Positions 27,338 to 36,300 of a DNA stretch of 64,000 bases are shown one piece after another. Numbering within the stretch: the first letter of the stretch is position 1; every line of letters starts with the position of its first letter. Below the pieces are notes generated by a model. That model did no database searches. It had not been told where the DNA came from and was given only the letters and a program-made list of their open reading frames with translations. Source of the DNA: Streptomyces albus subsp. albus. Its GTDB lineage: Bacteria; Actinomycetota; Actinomycetes; Streptomycetales; Streptomycetaceae. The DNA is taken from NCBI RefSeq assembly GCF_000725885.1, contig NZ_JODR01000009.1, forward strand, positions 355,462 to 419,461, in the 5' to 3' direction. A program made the position numbers and the translations under genes.

Positions 27338-27952
27338 TCACCCGTCCTTGTCGCTGTGTTTTGTCTGTTGCAGAGCTGTCCCGTCGTCACCGGGGTAGTC
27401 GGCGGTGACCGCGGTGCGGTCGGTGTTCATCTGATCCTCCGGCTGCTTGTGCAGCTGGTCCAGCACGGACTGGTAGGTGGCCTCCGGGTCGGCGGACCCG
27501 ATCATGGCCGTCCCGGCAATGATCTGGTCCATGGGGGGCGCCGTCAGCGCCATGTGGTAATCGTTGAACATCTTCCAGGCGTGGTCGTCGGCCTGCCCGA
27601 AGTTGCCGGCCGCCTTCTGCACCCCACCGACGAGCGCGTTCAGCACACCCGTCTCCGGGTGGTCCTTGGTCCCGAAGAGAGCGCTGAAGACGCGCAGCCA
27701 CCTGTCGCTGATGTCCTTCTGCTCCTCCGCGGACTCGCCCTGCCACTGGAGGTGAAGACTGTTGAGGATCTCGTTGATGTGGTGGATACGGCCGGCCACC
27801 TGGTCCGCCAGCCACCCCAACTTCGTGGCCAGCAGGTCCATCTCCTGCGGATGCGCCCGCAGGGTGGTCCAGTCGTAGTCCATGCGGGTCCTGTACGCGA
27901 GCCCGGCGGCCAGCAACACCTGCCCGGGATCCGTCCCGTCGCCCTCGCTCAT
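27338..27952 (-). CDS. WXG100-like T7SS protein, 204 aa
   Basis: ATG at 27952 is preceded by GGGAGAGG at good spacing; a longer in-frame extension upstream has no such site. The protein is predicted helical: residues about 20-75 form a long helix leading to LHLQWQGESAEEQ, a clear W-x-G turn, followed by a second helix region. The C-terminal 40 residues are polar. This is the WXG100 helical-hairpin pattern with a C-terminal extension, as in larger ESX substrates or partners. It lies directly upstream of the giant gene on the same strand, 190 bp before the eccC-like remnant, so it may be a co-secretion partner for the giant's N-terminus (inference). Confidence 0.75.
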   Translation of the reverse strand: MSEGDGTDPGQVLLAAGLAYRTRMDYDWTTLRAHPQEMDLLATKLGWLADQVAGRIHHINEILNSLHLQWQGESAEEQKDISDRWLRVFSALFGTKDHPETGVLNALVGGVQKAAGNFGQADDHAWKMFNDYHMALTAPPMDQIIAGTAMIGSADPEATYQSVLDQLHKQPEDQMNTDRTAVTADYPGDDGTALQQTKHSDKDG

Positions 27953-28104
27953 GCTGCCTCTCCCTTCCGTATCGGACCCTTCGCATGGACCGCGACCTTC
28001 ACGGTCCCGCCCGGTCCCCGTCGTGCTGTCCCGGGCGCACAACCCGTCCGGGGACTGACTCCGGAACCACCGCAACTCCGCGCAGCCGCAGGATATTTCC
28101 TCTT

Positions 28105-28116
28105 ATGTACGTACAT
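28105..28116. promoter_or_regulatory. 12-bp perfect palindrome between divergent T7SS genes
   Basis: ATGTACGTACAT is a perfect dyad lying in the 290-bp divergent intergenic region between the genes starting at 27952 (minus) and 28243 (plus). It lies just upstream of a candidate plus-strand promoter. It could be an operator controlling both sides; no regulator gene is adjacent. Confidence 0.4.
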
Positions 28117-28132
28117 GAAGTGCCACGCATCA

Positions 28133-28160
28133 CTGACATTACCGACTGGAGTCTGATAAA
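28133..28160 (+). promoter_or_regulatory. Candidate sigma-70-type promoter for the 28243 gene
   Basis: CTGACA (28133-28138), a 16-bp spacer and GATAAA (28155-28160) resemble -35/-10 boxes in a locally AT-richer stretch about 80 bp upstream of the ATG. The match is only to general consensus. Confidence 0.4.
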
Positions 28161-28242
28161 CGTGGGCATCCCGGACGCGGGCCCACGGCCTCCCGGGCGA
28201 CCGCAGCACCAGATCGGCCCTCCTGAAGAGAGACGGCAGACG

Positions 28243-28881
28243 ATGACCGACCCGATCAACTCTCAGTACGACTCGCATCCGCTCCAGCCCCCGCCCGACG
28301 ACGACTCCAAGAACTCGGACGATCAGGCGGAGGCCAACCCCGACAAGGGCAAGGACTTCAGCGGTGAAGTCCCGGCCCTCGACACCGCCTGGGACAAGCT
28401 GCCGTCCTTCAACGACAAGCCCCCGCTGGAGGAGCAGTCGGGCGGCGGCGGAGAGAAACCGACGTTCTCGCCTGACACGAACTTCACCTTCAAGGCCGGC
28501 GAGGTGCGGGAAGCCGAGCAGAGCATGCTCAACAGCACCCGCACCGCCGTGGACGGCTACGAGGAGCTGCGCACGAAGTTCCTCGCGGAGAAGGACCACG
28601 TCTTCGGCCAGGGCCTGCGGCACGAGTACGACACCGAGTCCGCCATCCCGGTCTCCATGGGTAACGGCATGGGCAGCGACCGCCAGCACCACAACGAGCC
28701 GGCCGACTTCAACGGTGACGAGTTCGGCGCCACCATGGTGCCGATGATGGAGAAAGCCCTGGCGCAGGTCGGCAGCGTCCTGGCGGCCACCGGCGAGTAC
28801 ATCGCCATGATCAACATAGCCGGGCAGATGTACAGCCAGGCCGACCGGGAATCCCGGTTCCCCCCGCCGCCCGGAGGCTGA
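28243..28881 (+). CDS. Helical T7SS-associated protein of unknown family, 212 aa
   Basis: ATG at 28243 follows GAAGAGAGACGG; the in-frame extension further upstream crosses the promoter-like region and has no coding character. Residues 1-75 are acidic, Pro-rich and probably disordered. Residues about 80-125 and 150-200 form two predicted amphipathic helices (VREAEQSMLNSTRTAVDGYEE and ALAQVGSVLAATGEYIAMIN), with a Gly/Asn-rich loop between and a PPPP tail. It has no W-x-G turn. The size and paired helices recall ESX secretion-associated or EspC-like proteins, but I cannot name the family. It is the only plus-strand gene in this part of the cluster and is divergent from the WXG gene at 27952. 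Confidence 0.7.
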   Translation: MTDPINSQYDSHPLQPPPDDDSKNSDDQAEANPDKGKDFSGEVPALDTAWDKLPSFNDKPPLEEQSGGGGEKPTFSPDTNFTFKAGEVREAEQSMLNSTRTAVDGYEELRTKFLAEKDHVFGQGLRHEYDTESAIPVSMGNGMGSDRQHHNEPADFNGDEFGATMVPMMEKALAQVGSVLAATGEYIAMINIAGQMYSQADRESRFPPPPGG

Positions 28882-28895
28882 CACCGCGCCGGGAC

Positions 28896-28926
28896 GGAGC
28901 CGGGCACCACGAGGGTGCCCGGCTCC
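28896..28926 (+). terminator. Strong hairpin terminator after the 28243 gene
   Basis: GGAGCCGGGCACC, a five-base loop and GGTGCCCGGCTCC form a perfect 13-bp stem 15 bases after the stop codon. There is no T-tract, as usual in high-GC actinomycetes. It may also act for the convergent gene ending at 29010. Confidence 0.75.
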
Positions 28927-29009
28927 TCGTATGTCCGGCTCCAGAAGCGGGCCTCGGCCACCACAGTGGCGGGCAGCGGTGCGGACGTCCGCCGCTCTTC
29001 GGACGCTCA

Positions 29010-30299
29010 TCAGCCCTGCCCACCGCCGTCGCCGGGGGAAGGCTCCGTCACGGGCGTGCCGTCGGCGTTGACGTGCTCGATCACCCACTCCTCGCGCGGC
29101 AGCGACGGCACCCCACCACCGGCATCAGCACCGGCCGAACCGTCACCTCCAGCACCAGCCGCACCAGCACCACTCAGATACTCATCCAGCGGCACGGTCT
29201 CCGGCTTGAACGGGCCCGTCACACCCTCCGGAGCCGGAAGCAAAACCCGCGGCCCCTCCTCGTGCGCACCCTCAGCCACCGACGCCGCAGCACCCTGGTC
29301 CCCGCCACCTGACCCCACCCCGCCCACAGGCGTGCCATCAGCATTCACATGCTCAACCACCCACTCCTTGCGCGGCAGCGACGGCACCCCACCACCCTCG
29401 CCCTGACCAGCCCCGCCATCCACCGGCGTGCCATCAGGATTCACATGCTCAACCACCCACTCCTCACGCGGCAACGACGGCACCGCACCACCGGCATCAA
29501 CACCAGCCGAACCATCACCTCCAGCACCACTCAGATACTCATCCAGCGGCACCGTCTCCGGCTTGAACGGGCCCGTCACACCCTCCGGAGCCGGAAGCAG
29601 AACCCGCGGACCCTCCCTACCAGCACCACCGTCCACAGGCGCGCCGTCAGCTCCCGCATGCTCCAGCACATAGACCTCGCGCGGCCGCGACGGTTGGGGC
29701 GTACCCGCGAGTTGTTGCTCGGAGCCCAGGAGGTTGGCGAAGTTCGCCGCCTCGGCCTGGCGGAAGTTGTCGTAGGAGATCTTCATCCTGCGGACGATCT
29801 CGTCCAGAAGGTCGTGCAACTGCTTCTCGGTGTGCTGGAACCACTGCTGGACCGAGCCGAAGGAGAGGTACGCCGGGCCGTCCCAGTGGTCGTGGAGCTG
29901 GGTGGCGAGGGCGCTGATCGTCCTCATGTAGCCCGCGATCTCGGTGGAGACGTGGCCCACCTCAGTCGTGGCGTCGGACAGCGCCTGGAGGTCCACATGG
30001 AACTGCGCCAGTGAGTAGTCGGACGGCGCGCCGCCGCCGTCGCCACCGGTGCCGCCCTCCGTCCCCGCGGGCGGCGCCCCTGCGCCGGCGCCCGCACCGG
30101 TGGACTGCTCCGTCGAGGGAGGGGAGGGGTAGGGCGTCCGGGCATAGTCGCCGATCTGGTCGGCGTTCGCCTGCTGCTGCCACGATTCGGGCACCGGAGG
30201 GGCGCTGCCGTCCGTGCTGCCGGCCGGCGGACCCAGACCGGGCATCGGCGGGGGCGCTATGCCGCTCCCGGCCGCCGCGTTGCTGCCGTCGTCGCTCAT
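29010..30299 (-). CDS. WXG-domain protein with C-terminal 120-residue repeats, 429 aa
   Basis: ATG at 30299 follows GAGGAAGGGG. Residues 1-90 are Pro/Gly-rich. Residues about 93-200 form a helical domain containing LHDHWDGPAYLSF, a W-x-G turn as in WXG100/PPE-type ESX substrates. From about 205 on the protein is a series of repeats: four copies of a motif near PREEWVVEHVNADGTPV and two copies of a block starting EGPRVLLPAPEGVTGPFK and ending in PLDEYLSG, joined by Gly/Ala linkers. There is no signal peptide or membrane segment. The fold and position point to a secreted T7SS substrate; the repeats could display a binding motif. No enzymatic motif is visible. Confidence 0.8.
   Translation of the reverse strand: MSDDGSNAAAGSGIAPPPMPGLGPPAGSTDGSAPPVPESWQQQANADQIGDYARTPYPSPPSTEQSTGAGAGAGAPPAGTEGGTGGDGGGAPSDYSLAQFHVDLQALSDATTEVGHVSTEIAGYMRTISALATQLHDHWDGPAYLSFGSVQQWFQHTEKQLHDLLDEIVRRMKISYDNFRQAEAANFANLLGSEQQLAGTPQPSRPREVYVLEHAGADGAPVDGGAGREGPRVLLPAPEGVTGPFKPETVPLDEYLSGAGGDGSAGVDAGGAVPSLPREEWVVEHVNPDGTPVDGGAGQGEGGGVPSLPRKEWVVEHVNADGTPVGGVGSGGGDQGAAASVAEGAHEEGPRVLLPAPEGVTGPFKPETVPLDEYLSGAGAAGAGGDGSAGADAGGGVPSLPREEWVIEHVNADGTPVTEPSPGDGGGQG
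29040..29690 (-). repeat. Direct repeats of about 360 bp period within the WXG-repeat protein gene
   Basis: The block beginning ctcatccagcggcac near 29178 recurs near 29538 with few changes (spacing 360 bp, that is 120 codons). The VEHVN-coding segment recurs near 29050, 29330, 29425 and, diverged, 29630. All copies preserve the reading frame, so this is protein-level modular repetition. Confidence 0.85.
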
Positions 30300-31426
30300 T
30301 CCTCAGCACACCCCTTCCTCGTGACGGCTGCGGGCTGCTCGTTGTCCATGCGGTGGCCCTCCCCGGTGACTACCTGGGTTGGATGCTGGTTGCTGAGTAC
30401 CGGTTCTCGCCCGGGGTCATATTTCTCGCGTGTTTCGCGCGTTACGCGTTCTCCGCGCCTTCCGGGCGCGGCCCGAAAACGCGCTCGGAGGGCGGCGGTG
30501 GGCGCGGGGTGGGCGCCGCTGGCGACGGCCGCGAAGCCGCGGTGTGCTGAAATCTGCGTACCGACCGGTCGGTTCCCGGTCTCGGATCACCCACAACGTT
30601 GTCCGGCGGAGATCCGTGAAGGCCGATGGGGGACATACATGCCTGAACGCATGCGTTCAATTACCGTCGGCCGTCGTCATTCCGCGAAGTGCGTGCCGCA
30701 CGTTATCCAGCCCGGGTCGGACCCGGTGCGCCGCGCACCCGCCTGTCGCGTGGCCGGTCCCCGTGGAGACCGGCGGCAGCGGCACCCCGGAATGGTCCCC
30801 ATTCCGTGCTTCGACGCTCGGCCTGCTCCATCGCGTTCTCCTGGTCCCAGTCATACGGCACGCCTCCGACCGGCGCCGCGGTCGCAGGAGAAGGACCCGC
30901 GAATTCCGTGTCCGGCGCCACCCCCAGGTCGAAATGACTCTATAGCGCGTCAAGTTTTCACGTCAATTGGCGCGGTTGGCGCCGCAGACGCCGTGCTTCC
31001 GGTCATAAATCGTTCACCTCCCGCGCGGCGCGCCGCCATCCGGGCACGGGCGGTTCCCACCGCTGCTGCTTTTGCCCTTTCAGGCTTCACACGGTTCCGT
31101 TTCGCCTTTCGCGGAGTTCGTCTGCCGCCTGTTGCAAAAGTCGGCACCGGGCAGTGCCGATGGCTTGCCGACGGCCGCCCGAAGACAGCCGACGCCGCCC
31201 CGCACCGGTCATCCCGGTGCCCGGTTTCCCGCTTTTCCGTGCCCGTTTGCCGTGGGTTGGCGGGCTCGAATCGGTCGTCTGCCGTGCGGCGGGTGCCGTA
31301 TGGGCGCGGCGGAGCGGCCGCAGGGCGTGTGTGAAGCGGCAGCCGCGGCGTGCCGGACCGGAGAAGGCCGGCGGAAGCCTCAGCCGCCCGCCGGCCAGTC
31401 ATCCGTCCATCGGCCTCGGCCGTTCC
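30300..31426. other. Intergenic region of 1.1 kb, no convincing gene
   Basis: Open frames here on both strands have no coherent composition, ribosome site or recognisable protein. The stretch is locally less GC-rich than its surroundings (for example near 30370-30430 and 30930-31090), typical of regulatory DNA. It holds the 16-bp palindrome at 30644-30659. It probably carries the promoter of the 30299 gene. Confidence 0.6.
30644..30659. promoter_or_regulatory. 16-bp perfect palindrome, candidate operator
   Basis: TGAACGCATGCGTTCA is a perfect dyad in non-coding DNA 345 bp upstream of the WXG-repeat gene start. It resembles an actinobacterial SOS box, but the half sites GAAC/GTTC are six bases apart instead of four, so LexA is unlikely. 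A TetR- or GntR-type operator is possible. Confidence 0.4.
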
Positions 31427-32335
31427 TCACTTCCGCAGCAGCCAGTTGGACGAGGGGGCCTGGCAGTCGCCGACGATCAGCGGAGCGTCGTTGGTGTGGG
31501 AATTGTTGTTCACCTGGAGGCACAGCCCGTCGCTGGCGAAGTTGTGGAACTTTTTCCGGCCGTCCGGCAGATCCTCGATCCGCCACTGCTGGTTGTCGTC
31601 CATACTGCCGTTGCAGTCGGCCGTGATGAGGGGCGTGCCGGGGGGCTTGCCCCCGCCCTCGGGGAGGTCGAAGCAGTGCCCGTCCTTGGCGTTGGCCACC
31701 ATCACCAGGTCGCCGCCCTCGGCGCCGGCGCCCGGGTGCGAGACGCTGATGTTCCACTGCTGGTTGTCGTGGGTGCTCGTGTTGCAGGGGTACTGGTTGA
31801 CGGGGACACCGCCGGGCTGGGGGCCGAAGTTGGGGATGTCGGCGCACTGCTTGCTGTCGTGGTTGACCAGCACGACGCGGGAGTAGCCGGCGCCGGCCAT
31901 CTTCAGCTTGTTGTTCAGCCGCACCTTCGACTTCGGCTTCTTCACCGTCTGGTCCGGCTTCTCGATCTTCTTCGCCTTGGCCGTGGTGCCGCCACCGTCC
32001 GAGCGCTGCTTGGTGAGCGTGGGCAGCTCGTTCTTCCTCGTCTTCTTCGGCGCGCTCGGCGACGGCGTCTTCAGCGTGGACTTCCGGGAGGCGGCCTGCT
32101 GCTTCTTCCACGCCGCGGCGGCCTTCTTCTCCTTGGCGGCCTGTTCCGTCTTGTACGAGTTCCAGGCACCGATGCCCAGGGTGGCGCCCGCGACCAGCGC
32201 CACCACGGCGACCGCACCCGCTATCCGGGTACCGAGCCGGGGGCCCTCACCGGGCTGCCGGGCCGCTTCCGTCAACGCGTCGATCCGGCGGGCCCGCTCC
32301 CGCCGCTTGGCGTCTTCGTTCTGCGACTCGCTCAC
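31427..32335 (-). CDS. Membrane-anchored ricin-type beta-trefoil lectin, 302 aa
   Basis: The chosen start is GTG at 32335 (VSESQNEDAKRRER); an in-frame GTG 13 codons upstream has no ribosome site. A basic cytoplasmic segment is followed by a hydrophobic helix IAGAVAVVALVAGATLGIGAW (residues about 38-58), so a type II membrane topology with the rest outside. Residues about 65-140 are Lys/Ala-rich. Residues about 150-302 form a ricin B-type trefoil with two NQQW motifs (DNQQWNI, DNQQWRI) and a final NWLLRK. Such domains bind carbohydrate; there is no catalytic domain. It sits between T7SS substrates and the T7SS core, so a cell-surface role linked to secretion is possible but unproven. Confidence 0.8.
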   Translation of the reverse strand: MSESQNEDAKRRERARRIDALTEAARQPGEGPRLGTRIAGAVAVVALVAGATLGIGAWNSYKTEQAAKEKKAAAAWKKQQAASRKSTLKTPSPSAPKKTRKNELPTLTKQRSDGGGTTAKAKKIEKPDQTVKKPKSKVRLNNKLKMAGAGYSRVVLVNHDSKQCADIPNFGPQPGGVPVNQYPCNTSTHDNQQWNISVSHPGAGAEGGDLVMVANAKDGHCFDLPEGGGKPPGTPLITADCNGSMDDNQQWRIEDLPDGRKKFHNFASDGLCLQVNNNSHTNDAPLIVGDCQAPSSNWLLRK

Positions 32336-32930
32336 TGGTCTTCCCAACCCCTCATCTGCTCCTCCTGACCCCACGGCGGTGGTGGTCCCGCGTCACCGGC
32401 CCGTGTGATGAGATGCTGCCGGGACCCGAAGAGTTCACGGCCGCGACGCCGTGGGCCGGCGCCTCCCCCGGTCACCGCACCGGCAGGGCGTGGGGTGCCG
32501 GGCCGTGCGGCGAGGGCGGGCTGCACCGGAAGGGCTGACGGGGGCGACCGCTGCCCGGGCCCGGGGTGACCGGCTCGGGCGGGCACGCGAAAGCCGGGCG
32601 CGGAATTCCGGGCCACCGACCGCAGTTCGGAAACTCCCTCGCACTCTACCCGGCGCGGCCGGGAAACAACAGCGGCGTCCGAGTAGGACAACCCGTCGCC
32701 ACATTACGGAAACCCGGTGCCCGGCGAGGGCCCGAGGGCACCGGAGAAGAAACGGTCGTTGAACGGTCACCACCTTCACGGAAACGGAAAGGAACTCCGC
32801 CGCGCCTTTGGTGTGGTCCCCGCCTGCCGCCGAGGCGTCGTTTCCCGGCCGATTGAAGCCGATCGGCGGCTGTGCCAGCATGGTGGCCCCCCTGAGCCGC
32901 GTCATCGGTCGTGCTTACCGAGGAGTTGCC
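32336..32930. other. Divergent intergenic region (595 bp) between the lectin and Smr genes
   Basis: No open frame with coding character was found on either strand. It should contain promoters for both flanking genes, but I could not assign confident -35/-10 boxes. Confidence 0.5.
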
Positions 32931-33176
32931 GTGCTGACGCTCGACCTGCATCCCATCTTCCGCAACAACCGCGACATCGACCGGAGCGTGCGCGCTTTTC
33001 TCTTCAAGGCGTACAGCTCCGGCGAGTCGAAGGCCGCGATCATTCCAGGAAAGGGGCGCGGTCAACTCAGGCAGCATGTTCTCGCCTACCTGAACCAGCG
33101 GCACATGAAGCGTTTCTACAAGCGGGTGGAAACCGACAGTTCCAACAGCGGCAGGATCATCGTCCACTTCACCTAG
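32931..33176 (+). CDS. Stand-alone Smr-domain protein, 81 aa
   Basis: The GTG at 32931 has AGGAG seven bases upstream and puts the domain's first strand at the N-terminus; an upstream in-frame ATG (32880) lacks a ribosome site. The sequence has the Smr signature in order: LTLDLHP (LDLH motif), a helix VRAFLFKAYSSG, the strand KAAIIPGKGRGQLR (the GKG.G.LR motif) and a final hydrophobic strand GRIIVHF. Smr domains (as at the C-terminus of MutS2) bind or nick nucleic acids. Standalone copies are common in actinobacteria. It lies on the opposite strand inside the T7SS locus and may be unrelated to secretion. Confidence 0.75.
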   Translation: MLTLDLHPIFRNNRDIDRSVRAFLFKAYSSGESKAAIIPGKGRGQLRQHVLAYLNQRHMKRFYKRVETDSSNSGRIIVHFT

Positions 33177-33279
33177 CCGGCGCTGCCGCCCCGCGCTGCC
33201 CGTGGGGTGCTCGATACCGGCCGTCCGCGGGCGCGGGGGCCGGGGGCGACAACCCCCGCCCGTCGGCCCGCCGTGCGCC

Positions 33280-33354
33280 GGGGACGGAGCTGAAAGGGGC
33301 GGGGCCGCCCGGCCCCGCCCCCGGTTCGGCCCCGCCCGTTTCAGCTCCGTCCCC
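33280..33354. terminator. Long bidirectional hairpin between smr and eccC
   Basis: GGGGACGGAGCTGAAA at the left pairs perfectly with TTTCAGCTCCGTCCCC at the right (16 bp). Inside it GGCGGGGCC and GGCCCCGCC form a second stem. The two genes converge on it, so it can stop transcription from both sides. Confidence 0.85.
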
Positions 33355-33380
33355 CTCCACGCCACCAGCGCCTCCAGCGG

Positions 33381-36300
33381 CTACAGCGCCTGGGCCGAGG
33401 CGTCGCTCCTCTCCTCGTCCAGCGCGAGCTGCACCACGGTGGGTTGCCGCCGCCGGCGGACGAGGAGTCCGCGTCCGGCCGGACGCGGGTACGCCCGGTG
33501 GTCCCCGATCAGCGCCCCCTCGCGGTAGTCGCCGGACAGCAGGAGCCCGTCCGTGTCCAGCTCCTTGAGCCGGGTCAGCAGCGGGTCGGACATCAGGGCG
33601 CGGCTCGCGCCACCGACCCGCCGGGCCAGCACCAGGTGGAGGCCGATCTCGCGGGCCTGCGTGATGAACTCGCCCAGTCCGGCCAGCGGACCGCGGTTCA
33701 TCGGGCCGCCGCTGACGAGGTCGTAGTCGTCGGCGACGACGTACAGTTCGGGGCCCTGCCACCAGTCGCGTTCCCTGAGCTGGCGAGCGGTGATGTCCGG
33801 CGGGGGCATCCGCTTGCGCAGGGTGTCCAGCAGCACCGCGGCCTGGCGTCCGACGAGGTCGGCGTCGCCGCCCTGGGCGCCGATGTACTCCTCCGGCACC
33901 GCGTCGAGCAGCCCGCGCCGGTAGTCGACGACCATGAACCGCACCTCGCGCGCCGTGTGCCGGGCGGCCAGCCCGCGCATCCACTGGCGCAGGAACGCGG
34001 TCTTCCCGGAGCCCGAGTCGCCGAAGACCACGAAGTGCGACTGGCCCCGCGTCATGTCCAGACCGACCGGCCGCAGGTCGGCCTCGCGGATGCCGATGGG
34101 CACCTCGCCCTCCTCCAGCGCCGGTCCGTGGCCCGCCCAGCGCTGCCCCTCGGCGGGGGCGGCGGACACGGCGGCGGCCAGATCGGCGGCGGTGACCAGT
34201 TCGGGCAGCACCCGCAGGGCCGGCGGCGCCGGGCGCTTCCACGACTCGGCGATCCGGGACACGAGCGCCGACTGTGCGTCGGTGAGCCGCTCGACGCTGT
34301 CCTCCCCGTCCACGCGGGGCAGCGCGATGTGGTGGATGAGGCCCTTGCCGACCAGCCCGCGGCCCGGCACGGTGTGACCCATCCGGCGCGCGACGGCGCG
34401 GCTGATCTCGGACTCCGCCGGGTCGTTGAGCCGCAGCTCCAGCCGGCCGGGGATGGCGTCGCGCAGGCTGGGCCGGATCTCCGCCCAGCGGTTGGCGGTC
34501 AGCCACAGGTGGACGCCGACGCCCAGACCGCGGTTGGCGATCTCCACGATGGCCGGGGTGAAGGAGTCGTCGACGGCGTTGAGGGCCGACCAGTTGTCGA
34601 TGACCAGGACGACGTCGGCGGCCCCCGTGCCCTCGGGGAGGTCACCGTCCCGGCGGCGGGCTCGCAGATCCTCCGCGGACTGCAGGCGCAGGTCCCGGAA
34701 CATGGACTCCCGCGCGGTGATGACGTTCTCCACCTCCGCCAGCACCCGCCGCATGCGGGCGCCGTCCCGGCGTCCGGCGACGCCCACCACGTGCGGTGCG
34801 TCCTCCAGCTCGTGCAGGGCGCCGCCGCTCATGTCGATGGCGTAGAACTGCATCTCGTCGGGCGTGTGGGTGAGCATCGCGCTGAGCATCGCCGTGCGCA
34901 GGAAGGTGCTCTTCCCGGTCTGCGGGGCGCCGACGACGGCGATGTGGCCCTCGCCCTCGGCCACGTCCAGCACGAGCGGCTGCTGTTCCTGGCGCTCCGG
35001 CAGGTCGACCACGCCGACGGGGAACTTGAGGGAGCCCGGGACCGGCCAGTGGGGCGAGCACAGTCCGCGGTCCGTGTCCGGCTGCGGCTCGCCCAGCAGC
35101 GGGGTGAGCGAGAAGCGGGGCGGCAGCGGCGGCAGCCACACCTGGTGGCCCGGGGTGTCCTCGCTGATCAGGTGCCGCACCGCGACCTGGAGCTCGGTCT
35201 CGTCGTCCTCCGACCACTCCCAGGTGCGGTTCTCCTGGACGGCGTCGGCCGGCAGCGGCGGAAGATCACCCTGTACGGTGTACGGGACCGGTTCGAGGTA
35301 CTCCTCCTCGTCCTCGCCCTGGCGCGGCGGCTCGTACGGGGCGGAGACGTGCGCGACGCGGAACCGCTCGTACACCGACTCGTCCACCTTCAGATAGGCG
35401 GAGCCGGGGATGGCGGGCAGCATGTAGGCGTCCGAGGTGCCGATGACGGCGCGCGACTCGGCGGAGCTGAAGGTGCGCAGACAGATCCGGTACGACAGGT
35501 GCGACTCCAGGCCGCGCAGCCGCCCCTCCTCCAGCCGCTGCGTGGCCAGCAGCAGATGCATGCCCAGCGAACGCCCGACGCGGCCGATCTGCACGAACAG
35601 GTCGATGAAGTCCTGCCGCTGGGAGAGCAGCTCGCCGAACTCGTCCACCACGATCAGCAGGTAGGGCAGCGGCTCCAGCGGGTTGCCGTGCACATCGGTG
35701 CCGCCGGCGGCCTGCTTCAGCTGGTACTCGCGCACCGAGTCGACGTTGCCGGCGTCCCGCAGCATCCGCTGCCGCCGCTGCTGCTCGCCCTCCAGCGCGG
35801 CCCGCATCCGGTCCACCAGCGCCAGGTCGTCGGCGAGGTTGGTGATGAGGCCGGAGACGTGCGGCAGCTCGGTGACCCCGGCGAAGGTGGCACCGCCCTT
35901 GAAGTCGACGAGCACGTAGGAGAGGTGGTCCGGCGAGTGCACCGTCGAAAGGCCGATGACGAGCGTGCGCAGCAGCTCGCTCTTGCCGGAGCCGGTGGCG
36001 CCGACCACCAGGCCGTGCGGGCCGATGCCGCCCTGCGCCGACTCCTTCAGGTCCAGCTCCAGCGGGGCGCCGGTGCCGTCGATGCCGATGGGCACGCGCA
36101 GCAGGTCGGGGTCCTCGGGGCTGCGCCGGTTCTGGGCGGGGTCGAGGCGGTTGAGGTCGGATATGCCGAGCATCGAGGACAGCGACACGCTCTCGGACAG
36201 CACCTGGTCGCGTTCGCCGGTGAGCCGCAGCGGGGCCAGTGCGCGGGCGGCCTGCTCCCGCACGGCCGGCTGCATCTCGTCCACGACGGCGTCCTGGACG

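Noticed and set aside
29040..29690. Spaced direct repeats that might be a CRISPR array
   Set aside because: Period and unit lengths are multiples of three, spacers are coding and similar to each other, and the whole block is in frame with a WXG-domain protein. No CRISPR-type repeats or cas genes are present.
30644..30659. LexA (SOS) box
   Set aside because: The GAAC and GTTC half sites are separated by six bases; the actinobacterial SOS box needs four. No DNA-repair gene is adjacent.
30321..31334. Plus-strand 337-codon ORF in the T7SS intergenic region
   Set aside because: No ribosome site, no recognisable domain, abundant Arg/Pro/Ala with codon-position pattern unlike neighbouring genes.
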